DNA of 64,000 nucleotides from assembly GCA_021464245.1 (NCBI GenBank), contig JADCRB010000040.1, positions 5,176,273-5,240,272 of the forward strand, written 5' to 3'. Numbering within the stretch: position 1 is the first letter of the stretch; every line of letters begins with the position of its first letter. Below, in pieces: positions 23,651-36,400 of this stretch. The position numbers and the translations under genes were made by a program. The notes under the pieces were generated by a model. It searched no databases and was not told where the DNA came from. It was given only the letters and a program-made list of their open reading frames with translations. This DNA comes from Carallia brachiata (taxonomy: Eukaryota; Streptophyta; Magnoliopsida; Malpighiales; Rhizophoraceae).

Positions 23651-25817
23651 ATGTCTTTCAGGAGTATACTGCAGGATATGAAGGGCGAGTTTGGGAGCAG
23701 GTCTAGAAAAGGGTTTGATGTTAAGTTTGGTTATGGGATGAGATCGAGGTCTCACCGGGTGGTTCAGGACAGTACCTTGGTGCCTTTTGAAGCTTTTAAG
23801 CAGAGCTGTTGGGCTAACATGCCTCCAGAGCTTTTGAGGGATGTGCTCATGAGAATTGAGGCGTCTGAGAGTACATGGCCGCCCCGGAAGAATGTGGTAG
23901 CTTGTGCTGGAGTGTGCAGAAATTGGAGAGAGATCATGAAAGAAATTGTTAAGACTCCGGAAGTTTCGGGCAAGTTGACATTCCCGATCTCCCTGAAGCA
24001 GGTTTTTGCCCCCTTTTTTAACTTTTTACGATAGATTATACATTAAGAAGTTAAGTTCGATATGGTTTTGTTTGTTAGAATTATGGAGTTGTTTTCTGGA
24101 ATACATTTCTCATTTTGTATCTTTATACCCAATGGCATAGTGATGGGACTTTATGTTGTAAATGGTGGGTGATTATGTATAGGAAGTGCTCTTACAATTT
24201 GACCTCTCCATCCAACCTGCAAAGAGTGGGAAAATGTTTTCAGTTAGGATGATGATTTGTTTATAATATCTAGCAAGCGCAAGGAAAATTACAATATGCT
24301 ATGCACATTATCTGAAGCTACCTCCATCTGCTGCCAATCTGCCTCTGTATTTGAGGATATGATCGTATGTGGAATTATTTTAAATCTCACCATGTCTTCT
24401 AATTATCCTTGGTAGGCGAGGTTTTACATTGACGAATCCAAATAAGCATAGTTCCTAAGGCCGTTTCCCTTTTTCATTGTACCCAACATTTTAATTCCTT
24501 GGTTATATTTTATTGCAGCCTGGTCCAAGGGGCTCCCTTCTTCAGTGCTATATCAAGCGAAATCGTAGCAATCAGACATATTACCTTTATCTAGGCTTAA
24601 ACCAAGGTGAGAAACCTTCGTTATGTAATAATTTTATGTATTGATTGCTGCATATGGTAGTTGAGTTACTTTTCAGCTTCCTCATACTGGCATCCACTAT
24701 GTTTTTAGTAGTGAGAACAACTGTTAGTCTATAGGACTCTTTGATGCTAATTTTGAGCTGTTTGCCTTATATGTTATTTTGGCGCAGCTACGAATGATGA
24801 TGGCAAGTTCCTTCTTGCTGCACGAAGGTGCAGAAGGCCTACTTGCACCGATTATATAATATCTTTAAATTGTGATGTGTCAAGAGGTGGTTGCACCTAC
24901 ATTGGAAAGTTGAGGTATGATGATGTGACATGGTTATTTTGTGTTTTCAAAATCTAAGATAACAATATAAATATCCTTTATGACAGATCAAACTTTCTGG
25001 GAACCAAGTTCACAATTTATGATGCACAGCCCCCAAATGCAGGAGCCATAGTTAACAAAAGTCGCTCTACTAGACTAGTCAATATGAAACAAGTCTCACC
25101 CAGAGCCCCTGCTGGGAACTATCCTGTGGCCCATATTGCATATGAGTTGAATGTTTTGGGTTCTAGGTAAGAGTTATTCCTTCCTTGTTTTTTTGGCCTT
25201 TTCCAGCAAAGCATACGCATACAGCAAGGAAAAAATGATATTGAATATATGGTAGCAAAAATTGCTCCTGCCTCATTTCTTGGATGGTGGCACTTATATT
25301 TGTTTGTTTTGTTTTCGCCATTGTTTCCGGTAATTTGAAAATCAGAGGTCCAAGGAGAATGCAGTGTGTGATGGATGCAATCCCTGCTTCTGCTATGGGA
25401 CCTGGAGGTGTGACCCCCACACAGACAGAATTTCTGCATAGCAATTTGGATTCCTTTCCATCACTTCCCTTCTTCAGATCAAAATCAATAAGAGTCGACA
25501 ATTCCAAGTCTGGTCCTTTGTGTAGCAATAAGGAAGGAATGTTAGCGTTAAGAAACAAGGCGCCCAGGTGGCATGAACAACTACAATGCTGGTGTTTGAA
25601 CTTCAATGGGCGGGTAACTGTTGCTTCAGTTAAGAATTTTCAGCTGGTTGCTTCTCCAGAGAATGGAGTGGCTGGGCAAGAACATGATAACATTACACTT
25701 CAGTTTGGAAAAGTGGGGAAGGATGTGTTCACGATGGATTTTCAGTATCCAATATCAGCTTTCCAGGCATTTGCCATATGCCTCAGCAGCTTTGACACAA
25801 AGATTGCTTGTGAATGA
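23651..25817 (+). CDS. TLP3: Tubby-like F-box protein, TLP3 type
   Basis: Five exons (23651-24001, 24519-24606, 24788-24914, 24987-25166, 25346-25817) with GT-AG introns give 405 residues in one frame. An F-box follows the N-terminus ([18 protein letters not shown], to about residue 105) and would dock to SKP1 in an SCF ubiquitin ligase. A C-terminal tubby domain runs from about residue 116 to 405, with PISLKQPGPRG at its start, NFLGTKF in the middle and [15 protein letters not shown] at the end. Tubby domains bind PI(4,5)P2, and family members are held at the plasma membrane and released by stress or phospholipase C. The usual length is about 400-410 residues, so the gene looks complete. The start [10 protein letters not shown] matches the family. 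Similarity to AtTLP3 is from memory; TLP2 or TLP11 are the alternatives. Confidence 0.95.
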
Positions 25818-26396
25818 CTGACAATAAGAAAGCAGGTCTGAATCTGGTCACTTAATTATCTTTGGATGCTGCTGTCCTTTGGTAGTCTCCGTTTCTTCTA
25901 ATGCATCCATTAATAAACTAAATATGAATCTTCTTGTTAGCTTCTAAATGATCTTTATTAGTCAAATGAAGTGATAGTGTCTCGCGTAGCATAGAGAACT
26001 ATATTGATGCAGAGCTGAAGAATTTAGACCCGTTATTTCCCCATCAAGATTTGTTAAATTCCCGCTGGTTACTTTGTCCTGGATTTTCTCTTGTAGTTGG
26101 TTGTTCAATTGCATTTCGGAATTTATGTAACTTGGCCTTTTCCCCTTTGGCCGGTATTTTCAATTTCCTGTATCTCACATTAAACTGAAATCAATAAAGG
26201 GTTTTTTTTTTTTTTGTGTGTATTTTTTTGGGTTTTTTGGGCAGGTAGCATTATTATTATTGTTTTTGGTCCATTAGAGCTGATAGTTTAACAGTAAGAA
26301 AAAGGGAAAGTTGAACGTTAAGTTTAGAGTTCTAATCTCAAATTTGAGAATTGAAGACGCGTACTTCCAATTAATTGAACTAAGTTCATAGGTAAC
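25818..26396. other. TLP 3' flank
   Basis: Probable 3' UTR, with an aataaa signal at about 26192-26197 followed by a T-tract. No gene is recognised. Confidence 0.4.
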
Positions 26397-26530
26397 ATTT
26401 ATTTTTTTGGTTCTTTGGGAGCTGAAATCCAACTAATAGGAGAGGGAAAATGAGAGTTGGGAAATCCTGAGATCGAATTCCGAACATAGGGGTTGAAAAG
26501 TAAATCCTCTAATCACTGCAGTAATGTTGC
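26397..26530 (-). mobile_element. SINE, same family as 8888-8996
   Basis: On the minus strand the element opens gcagtgattagaggatttac, matching the A-box part of the 8888 SINE (gcaatggttagagggtttac). It then has a B-box-like ttcggaattcgatctc, a pyrimidine-rich middle and a short A-tail. Ends are placed approximately; I cannot see a convincing target duplication. Confidence 0.6.
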
Positions 26531-28733
26531 ACCCCCTCATAACTAATGTTATTTTTTTTGTGGTCCTAAATAACTAATGTTATTAGTGTTACAAGTTTGC
26601 GTTGGATTTGTAGTTGTAGCTGGATGACATGGGCCCATTCTGCAATGGGCCTCTTGATTGAATCCCCGCGCTTCTGATTGCCACGTGAAAAGCCAGGGGA
26701 TTTTGATTGCAACTCTTTTCATATAAATATGACTGTTTGAATAGATAGCAGTAACTATGAGCTTCAGTTTGTTGGTTCTGAATTACGCGCTTTTAACACC
26801 TTGGCTAGGGGCTGCATGTCACTTGGCGGCCATTTTTTGCATTGCTTGTTAATAGAGGTGGAGGATTCTATGTCAACATCGAGGCAAGCAATGCACTTTG
26901 TTTTGTCCCACCCAAAATGAGGAAGGCTTGCTCTCGCTGTTTTGCTGCTGCCCATGTGCTTTTTCCTACCCTTTAGTTTTCTTTATTTTCAGGAAAAAAA
27001 ATTATACATATAAATTTCTACATGACAATCATATCGTAATCGTAAGATCACAATTATTTTCTGTTGGATGTGTATCAATCCAAAATTTTTATTGGTAAGA
27101 GTGTCTCAACTGAAATTATAATAATAATATTTTATAAAGAAACTTGAAGGATAGAATGGGAAGGAGTTTATATCTTTAACTAGCAAAGTAAGTTTAAAAA
27201 GGTCTTTAGTTTTACTTTTTAAGCTGCTGTTGTTGTTATTTTTATGAAAAGTATGGAGTTTTATTGTTTGATTAATAACAAATCAGCAATTGATTACTGT
27301 TGTAAACTTTTAAAAGTAATTGATATAAAAAATAGGGGGACCCTTACTTTTTGTTTTTATCAGCAATTGATGAAAAGTATATTTACAGAACTAACCTTAC
27401 ATACATGCTTTCAACGCTCTTTAGTTTTTAAGAAGGTATGGCACACTGTACAAAGGATGCTTTTTCGGTTTTTATGAATATACAGTAAGAGAGTTAAAGC
27501 CAAATTTGTTTTGTTAACTTATTTTTGTGAGCAGTAAAAAAAGTAACATTATTTTGTTAAATTCTACGAACCGGGAGGAAAGCTCAAGCATTTTTTTTAA
27601 ACCTTTTTTTTTTCATTGTATAAGAAAATAATATTATTTATTAAAACTCTATGTGGGTACTAATGTGTATCTTTATTATAAAAATAATGTGTGTTTTTAT
27701 ATAGTTGATCTTTAACTCACACATTTAATAAATTATTTATTTATTAATATATAAGATATATTTTTATAATATTAGTTTATATTAATTGAAAGTAAAAAAA
27801 TAATCTATTTAAATATAATAAAAATAAAATGTTTAAAATGGTTATTTTTTTATTTAAACAGCAACATTAGTGTTGATATAACCAAACATTATAATTCTAT
27901 TTTATTTATCAGTAACAATAATAACAACAATCAATAATCAGTAATAATAATTAACAACAGTAACAACAATCAGTAACAGGTAAACCAAACAGATCTTAGA
28001 ATTTTTAGACATAATTTAAATTGATTTCGTTTAATTTTTTTCAACAGACTTTTAAAACAAAACATAATTCTATACATATTATATTGCTCTTTGCACTATA
28101 GCCAAAAAAAATAAAGTAAAACTAAGTGTGTAGTGCTGTTACAAAGATGCTGCACAGTATTTATTTTATTTCAAAATTTTTCTCATGTAACGATAAACTT
28201 CATAGTATTAAGTCAAATCTTTAACAAAAAAAACCAAAATGATTATTACTATTGGTTAAACGATAGTAATGGTTATGCAATGGAAAGATAGAAATGGACA
28301 ATAATTCAAACGATAATGATGCAGAATTTTCAGTTTGTTTGGAGACAGTTCATATTTAATATTGGCTGAAAATATTACTGAATTAAACGATGGTAATGGA
28401 AAATAATTAAAACGATAGTAACAAAAGATAGCAATAATTATATAATCGTACGTTATTATTCGCATTAATGATAGTAATGGAAAATAACTTAAAAGATAGC
28501 AATGATTCAATAATGGAAAGATAATAATGGATATTAATTTAAAAAGAGAATGTTTCAACTATATTTTTGGCTGCCATTTATGAACTTAATTTTTTTTTTA
28601 TTTTTAAAATCTATATTAAGGAGAAAATTTGTCTAAAATTACAAAGTGGCGGTGCAATTAAGAGTAAACCTTGTTTGAGCTTAAATGAAACCAACGAAGC
28701 ATTATCCGAGTAACAAATGCAAGCCAATCCCGA
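26531..28733. other. AT-rich intergenic region
   Basis: A 15-bp exact direct repeat (ataactaatgttatt at 26539-26553 and 26570-26584) brackets a short poly-T segment. At 27900-27985 a low-complexity acaacaatcagtaa stretch occurs. At 28250-28550 degenerate repeats of gatagtaatggaaaataa lie in the same orientation. No gene is recognised. Confidence 0.45.
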
Positions 28734-29249
28734 TCAGAACGGTGGGGGTGGAGGGCCACCTGGAGGACCATATGGCCCACGAGGTCCGCCAAAGCAATCT
28801 TGAAACAGCCAACAGCAACACAGGCAGTAAAATCTGCGACGGCAAAACAATAAAAGTGAGGAATGAGAGCAAACTTACAGCATTAATTACAATTATTATT
28901 AACATATTTCCAGATACTAATCATCTGAGACTGAGACTGGTAAAAAGACACAAGTTGGAGAGGAGAGCACGCACAAAGAAGAGATCATGTTGCATAAACC
29001 GTCGGCACACCCTCCGAAATATCCGCCAGGCCCCAAGAAACCACCCGGCCCAGGCCAGAAACCAGGACCTCCACCCCAAGGTCCTCCAGGCCCTGGACCC
29101 CATCCTGGTCCCCCGGGTCCTGGACCCCATCCAGGGCCTCCCGGTCCAGGACCCCAACCTGGGCCTCCAGGTCCAGGGCCCCAACCGCCACCACCAGGTC
29201 CTCCTGGTCCTCCAGGTCCTCCCGGCCCTCCCGGTCCTCCAGGTCCCAT
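28734..29249 (-). CDS. Glycine-rich protein with Cys-rich C-terminal tail
   Basis: Two exons, 29249-28975 and 28833-28734, with a GT-AG intron in phase 2, give 124 residues. The N-terminal 80 residues are almost only Gly and Pro with Trp: a GGP stretch, then about four copies of a nine-residue unit like GWGPGPGGP, then GGFLGPGGYFGG. A conserved-looking tail follows: CADGLCNMISSLFYCLCCC, then WLFQDCFGGPRGPYGPPGG and PPPPPF. The Cys cluster suggests acylation or metal binding, which is inference. I chose the ATG at 29249 as the first in-frame one. The tail is what makes this a gene and not a repeat: it is out of frame in the genome until the intron is removed. No function is assigned. Confidence 0.75.
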
Positions 29250-29269
29250 GGCCAACTGGAACAAAATGC

Positions 29270-32050
29270 ACGCTCAGTGGCTGCCGATGCTACAAGGAGC
29301 GGTGCCAGACAGAAGGTTTAGCAGCTTTTGAGGCGTGGGTTTTCTTACAATTCAGTCTGAAAGCGAAAATTCTTCCTTGTCTCAAATAAGGCCTGAGGTC
29401 ACGTGATATAACAACCTTCAGAGCCTACTTACCGTTCTAAAACATGCGAACACAACTACCCTTCTTTCTTCAACCTACCAGTAAAAACCACCTCACTAAC
29501 TATATCCGCAGGAACACACGATGTCGTTTCATGCACGAAACAACATTTCTTAAGGTTAATTAACCCATAAAAACCTTGCTTATCCCAAATGACAAGTTCA
29601 TCACTTTTCCCCATGGGAGATCCGATAAACGTGCAATGAAGCAGATTCGTTGCTTCCACACTCTGCAACCTCTTGTTGCATATGACCGACAATTAGAAGG
29701 ACCAAAAAAATAAATAAATAAATAAACACCAATAAATGGCCTCTTATCGTTGGATTAGGATAGTGCTCTGCAACTTCTGAATTATAATCTTGTTTTGCTC
29801 AAGTTTGAATGTCACTCTAATGCTAGTTAGATAATGATGAAATCTGTGAGGATATATATATATATATAAAACTTATGGTTGTGTTCAAAAGAAACCATTT
29901 TATCCAGAGTTAAAATCTATAGAGGCTGGCTTAGCCAATTAAATCAATTGAATCATGATAAGTAGAAAAATAAAATTCGAGAATAAAAACTAAATATATT
30001 GACAGTATTAATTGATTTGGTCGCAACTTTGTGAACCAAGTCTACTGAAGAATTGTTCATTTCTTTAAACCTGTAGTCAACTATACAGATAAGCAGCCCC
30101 TTTTTAGTGTTTGCTTAATTCATCCCTGCTCGTGACTCTCTCTCTCTCTCTCTTTCTCTCTCTTTCTATTTTTTTTTAATTTATATAATTAGAGTGTGAA
30201 GGGCGTCATTTTTTATAAAATAAAGCATGAGATTCGAATTCTATATGTCACATAAAATTTAAAATTTAGGGACCACTAAATTAGATTTAGTGGTTTAACT
30301 TTGTTTGTCAACAACGATCATCTCCATTATGATAATTCTTTTTTTAAAAAAATTATTCGTACTAATTAACGAAGAATTATTTATTTATTTATTTATTTGT
30401 TTAATGACAATGAAGAAATAGTTTTTTTTTTTTTTTTTTAGAACTAAAGACTAACTGATAAGGGTTTTTTTTGCGCCGGGGGGGGGGGGGGGGCGCAGTA
30501 GGTCCACGGGACCTGAAGAAATATTATGACATGCATTTGCGTCCAGCCACAGGGTGGGCGCATTGGAGGATATCTTACGGTTGACGGCCACTTGGCCCAA
30601 CCATGCCCAATTCAACTGATCCTGAGTTATAGGCTAGAGCCCGGCCCCCTCACACCACGAAGGGACAAGAGAATAGCACAAGCAGAGAGAACGGACCGAA
30701 TATAACCGTAGACCTTGGTAGGCCCAGTTTGCTACATTTTCGGGCATTTTTGTTGTGAGATGTGGTAAACTAGGCCGGTTGCCCCTTTCCGCCCATGAAG
30801 TGTTAAAAAAAAAACTGCGAACTTCTACGGGAACCATTTATGGTTTAATTTGGAATATAATAGACGGATTTTCTTTTATATATTGTCTAACAATATAATA
30901 ACTGATCAATTCAAAATTTTCGACCCATTACTTCTTCTATATATATGATTATTGTTGTGAATAAGGTTAAGTTATTGAGTACATGGAGTCAACTAAAATA
31001 CTTGAATTTGTCTTTAAGATGACACTCCAGTAATGAATAATTTAAAATTTTATTTTAAAAATTTTGGATTTTAATTATGAAAAGGGAGCTATAGAAAATA
31101 TGAGAATAAAAAAACTATTTTCATTGTATAGATTAAAACTAATGATTTTCTTAATAAAACAAAAAAAAAATCTCTATTATTCCTTGAAAAACTTCTTTTG
31201 AGATTATATTTCTTTCCACCTAAGACCAAAAAAAAAAAGAATTATATTTGTGCTTCGAGACTTCAAGGTTGCGATCACTTTATTGCTGGTTAGGAAATAC
31301 GATTATAAACTCACAACCCCGTCTGGAAGGGAATGGCTAACATGACCTAAAGTTAGGGCCTTATGGCAAAGAATGACAAGTGGAAAGGCAAACGACGTGA
31401 GAAAAACAAAAGAAATAATGAACCAAAAACAATTAATCTGCTAAAAATCAATTCACATTCTTGTTGAAACAATTTGAAAATAATATTTCTGCCCATCCAT
31501 TTTCTGAAGATGAGCTCAACTTGCAAATTTTTAATGATTGCAACCGTGGTGAAAGATGCCATAAAAAAAAATAATAATCAAAAAGAAAAGGTAAGATTCC
31601 TCAGAACTATGCACCAGCCAAAAAGGCCATAAATTGACCCTCAGCTGAAGAGATTGTCCTTTCAATTCGGACATCCACGTCCATTGTCAGGAATTTTACC
31701 ATGTGTTTGGAAGCCGGGTAGAAAAGAATAAGAAAAGAAAAATCCACAAATCGAGGCAAAATCGCACGTTTGGGAAGGGTGGGAAAATGGTTGGAAAAAT
31801 TGGCACATAAAAGAAAAGAGCATTGGCATGACAAAACTTGGTCCCGTATTGCCAAACGTTTGGACATATTAGCTCCTGGACCAGTGGTCCACCTTCTAGG
31901 TGCACCATTTTTGGCCGAAAATCGCTTAATCGATGAACTGATGCCATTGAATTTAAGGCTGTTTTTTTGGTTGGATGTCCGGCGATATGGACCATATGGG
32001 CCCATTAAAGAACAAAAAAAAAAAAAAAAAATCACATGCCCCTAATAAAA
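29270..32050. other. Gene-poor region
   Basis: No gene is recognised. It holds an (AT)n tract near 29852-29870, a CT tract at about 30139-30165, TTTA repeats at 30381-30400, an 18-19 bp T-run and a G16 run at 30478-30493. Overlapping frames at 31607-32045 on both strands have no domain. Confidence 0.45.
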
Positions 32051-32060
32051 ACTTATCAAT

Positions 32061-32265
32061 AACCAACGTCTGTTAATTTAAGTAGCGAGGAACTTGATTT
32101 CTTTTAAATGAGATCTCGAGTTCAAGTCTTATATATGGAGAAAATAGGTACTGAGAGAGATTTACTTCATTTAATGGGTCCCCCAACTCGAATTAGATTA
32201 GTCAGAGTTCAATAGATTTTTAGATACCAGAACTTTCAGGCATAAAAAAATAAAAAATAAAAATA
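32061..32265 (+). mobile_element. Probable SINE
   Basis: A B-box-like gatctcgagttcaagtc, then a body with tactgagagagatttac, end in an A-rich tail (aaaaaaataaaaaataaaaa). Possible target duplications are aaaacttatcaat on the left and aaaacttctcgat on the right. The edges are approximate. Confidence 0.5.
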
Positions 32266-33065
32266 AAAACTTCTCGATTGATACAGAATGGAGTTGATAA
32301 TTCAAAGCTGACGACAAAAACTTTCAGCTATTCAGAGTTCACCGACCAGTTGCCCCTTTTTAGACTTTCCAAAGTTTTTACCATTGTGGGGTAGAAATTT
32401 GAAAATGATGTGAACCATTAGCAACATTTACGCCAATTTGCACGCTGGGAAAGAAGGCTTTTATTGATGCAATTACATAGGCTTACTTTGTTCTTTTGAA
32501 TTTCTGGCAAGTAAATCCGGGTCGATCTTAGCAATCCTGGTGGCATCAGACTAACGGAAAAACTTTTCCATAAATATTATAGCCACCCCACCTTTCATGG
32601 GAGAAAATTTTAATGGGTGTTATATTGTATACAGTTTTCCTTTTCTTGGGTAAATTTTATACAATTATAGTGTTGAATTAATTGTTTTCCTTTTATGCAG
32701 AATTCAATCTCAAACCAACTTAAAATCTAAAAAATGCTCCACTACACAGCTTAAATTTAAATAGTATTAAAGTAAACACACAGTTCATTAACATTATTTA
32801 ACAATTTATTTAAAAAAATAATCATCTAACGACACATATTTTTTTATCTTATTTTGATTCCATTTTAATCTTACTTAAAAAATCTCATCAAATATTTTTC
32901 AAAATCAAAAATTAATGACTTAGGAAATTATAAAAGAATTTCATTTTATAACTATAGTTTAAATAACAATAAAATGATCGTATAATTTATCTAACAGCTA
33001 ACAATTTATTAGTTTTTTTTGTTTTTAAATTCATTTAATCCTATTTTGATGTTATATAAACTATG

Positions 33066-33455
33066 ATTGCTAGAATCAGACTAGTTATCGAACCGAAAAT
33101 ATTAGTAATTTAAGGTTCAATTGATTGAATCGATCAAACAGGTTTTAAACCAGTATTTAATAATATATATGTATATAAAAGTAATTAAAAAAATAATACT
33201 TGTAGATAGTGATTAAATATTAATTTTTCTTATTTTAATGATTAAATTAAAAGTTTTAATTAAATTTATGACTAAATTAAAATTTTTAATTAAATTTAGA
33301 CTTTAAATTATAATTTAAATAACATTTAAGGTTAAATTATAATTTAAGAATTTTTAGATTAGTTTGGACTGATTTAACCAATTCGATTTTAATTGATTTT
33401 GACTAATCCAAATTTTTTAAAAAAATTTTTGATGAATCACTGATTAAAATTTTAC
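33066..33455. mobile_element. CCGGTT-rich element, decayed copy
   Basis: This aligns with 19741-20220 in order and orientation, for example atcgaaccgaaaatattag against atcgaaccggaaacattag. Most CCGG words of the other copy are changed by transition (accggaccgg becomes atcagactag). The AT-rich middle, with attaaattaaaatttttaa words, is conserved. Confidence 0.65.
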
Positions 33456-36400
33456 ATTTTCATTATGGAATGGCGAGGAATGCAAAAGTCTTTGTTTTTC
33501 CCACCCCCCCTCTCGGGGGCAAGAATTGATTACCTAGCTTATCCATTGAATAGCGTAGGGCCATAGACTCTATCTCAAGCATGCTGAACCTAAATTTGTC
33601 TTGTAATGGATGATCTTTTGAAGAAAGAAACTTTTGAAAAGGCTGAACACGCAACGGGAGGTTGCTGCTTTTGGGGGGAGAAATCGTAGCCACCGCAATT
33701 AAGATTAAAATCGATAGATGTACATTTCTTTCAGTTTCATCCATGTTTATTGGACGGCAAAAGTGTCAGTGTCAGTGAACAAAAATGCCATTTTAGGTCT
33801 TTTCATTTGTTTTGATGTCAGCCTAATTTGATCTTAAAGATGATAATCGCTAATGGCCTTTTCCAAATACATTCATCTGGTTGGTCCGTATGTGTATTGG
33901 TTACGCCAAATATGTGTTTATATGTTTCTATATCTTATTATTGACATTATTACTATTATTATTAATGTTATTTTGCACAGAGTTTCTGCAGTAATTCGAC
34001 TACAAAAGAGGGGTTGCAGTAGTAATTTTCCTTTAGCTTTTTACGTTAACTTCGATGTAAAGTCTAAACCCGCAATATGTGCCCAGCATGACAATTTTAG
34101 CTTTTTTTATTTTTTTTTTGAACGACGGCAGCAACAACTTTTAAGGTATTGTAGGATTTTCAATAAGTCTGAGTGAGAAGCTTCTAGGCCACATTTAGCT
34201 AGTTTCCAAGTAAATAAAAAATAATATAATTGTTGCATAATTAAATTTATGAAATAATATAAAAAAATATAAAATATAATTAAATAAAATTGTATAACTA
34301 TTTATTATTTCTAAGATTTTAAACAGTAAGGCCAGGGCATGAAAGTCTAAGGAAGCCAACATTCAACATCTCATGTCATGAGGGATCTGGATATCCTTAT
34401 CGACTCAATTCGGCGGATATCTTTCATTCATGTACGTAACAAAATTCTTGCGTTTTTATTGGCATGTTGAATTAATTAATTAAGAATTAATTAAGGATTA
34501 AGAATCAGCGCGTACAACTTGGTTTCATATATCAGCTTCGTGTATATCCAATTAGATCCAGAAATTGCGGTCCGCCTAACGAAAAATACGCACATGGCCA
34601 CGATAATACCCATTTGCCACGTGTATGATCCGACTTGATTAGACACTGACCAAAAGATTAGGTGAATTTGCATTTGCAGCTGTTGCTTTTGTCGTAGGCG
34701 ACACAAGTTTACTTATAATTGTAATTTGATTACTGTGATTTACACCCACATAATAAGTACCTTGCAAGATTGTGATTTTGGCACGTTTACAATGATATTT
34801 TTATGCTAGAACATTAAAAATCCCAAGTCCACCATATTCAGATTTTTTTTGGTACATAACCATAATTAGTTATGGATCACGGATTACCAGAGTCAAATGT
34901 AGACATCCAAGTACGATCAAACTTTCAAAAAAAAAAAAGTACGATAAAAAGGTAAAAGCCGGTTTACTGTTGCTGTTCCTGCGCAATGATATGATCATGT
35001 CGGGTCTGTTTGGCTTTTGTAAAGCTCTCTTTTTCTCCATTTTAATCTCACAAAGTTCACGCTGAGATAAAAGAGTGAGAGGGCAAGGGAGAGAAAGTGG
35101 AAAAGGTTGCGTCAAATCGAATTGCTTGGGCATGACACGAAGGTACTAGGTAGCCACACTTTTCTTTTCTTTTTTTTTTTTCTGGCACGAATTATTCTAC
35201 ACGCTTTGAGCGTGAGACCTGTCTACGTACCACGTAGCTATTCAGGACAGTTTCTCTCTTCATGGGTTTAGGACACTTTTTTTTTTTCTTGGAATAAAAA
35301 AAATTAAAGTGCTAGTACATATCTAATAGGTTGATAAACAACAAGTAATTTATTGTCTTTTTTTCCGGCACATGACAATTAATTTATTGCGAACATATTT
35401 TTTTTTTATATAAACGATTAATTGATTACAAAGAGGAAATCAATCGATTAAGAAAATGAGAAGATTTATATTAAAGGGATATATAGATTTTAAATTAGGT
35501 TGCGTGTAAAATAAAATCTATTGTACAGGGAGTGGCCTGGGTGGTACCAGGAGTTTGTGTGCTTTTAAATCTCTCTATTATCTGACACGCAACAACAAAT
35601 TAACTATTGATGGGAATACGAGGAGTGAGTGAGAATTCTCGATAAATTACACATTTTATTATTACTGAAATAAGTCACATATTATATCATTAATTATTTT
35701 TATATTTATAAATAAATAAATAAAAATAAAGATTGAGTAATAATTAAAGTAGTTGTCTCACCATCCCTCATTTTTCGATCATTAGACTACCGACTGAAAA
35801 AACAAAACATAAATAAATAAATAAAACTTCACTGTAGTTGAGGTTGAACCGGGCTCGGAAGAATAAACTTCGAAACTCAAGCACACAAGCAATTTCAGTT
35901 GCTGGGCTTGTTGGGCTTGGCAGCCCGTATAAATTCGTCTTTTTTTTACCAGGCGGGCGTGATTAACCTGGAGCTCATTCTATGGCCAACAGTTGCAACG
36001 GCTGCGAAAGTCAAATTTCCAACAAAAACAGACAAAGTCATCTTTCGGATCTGTATCATATGTATTATAACTTTTTTTTTTGGAACAAAATAAATTAAGG
36101 AAAAGTTACGTATTCCTACAATAATAGATATAAAATTAGCACGTACAGTTATAAATTATTAAATAATTAAAAATATATTAAATTTGAAAAAAAAAATAGA
36201 GAAAATTGTTAAATTAATTGTGACTCTTTTACGTGTGACAAATTGTGCAGCTGTATAAAAACATTCAATAAATTATGCATTCAATAAATCTTAACTATCA
36301 TTTACTTAATAATACAGGTTGAGTTGATATTATTACTAGCGTAAGAACAATTTGGTATTTTTTGCCTGTAAGAAACACTTTTATAATTATAATTTAAACA

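Noticed and set aside
25119..25606. Two minus-strand frames of 106 and 147 residues
   Set aside because: Shadows of TLP exons 4-5 on the opposite strand.
28685..29389. 234-residue plus-strand frame and collagen-like frames opposite the glycine-rich gene
   Set aside because: They are the complement of the Gly/Pro repeat; only the minus frame splices into a Cys-rich tail with correct phase.
31607..32045. Overlapping 142-, 99- and 91-residue frames
   Set aside because: Three frames on both strands are open together with no motif, conserved-looking pattern or splice context.
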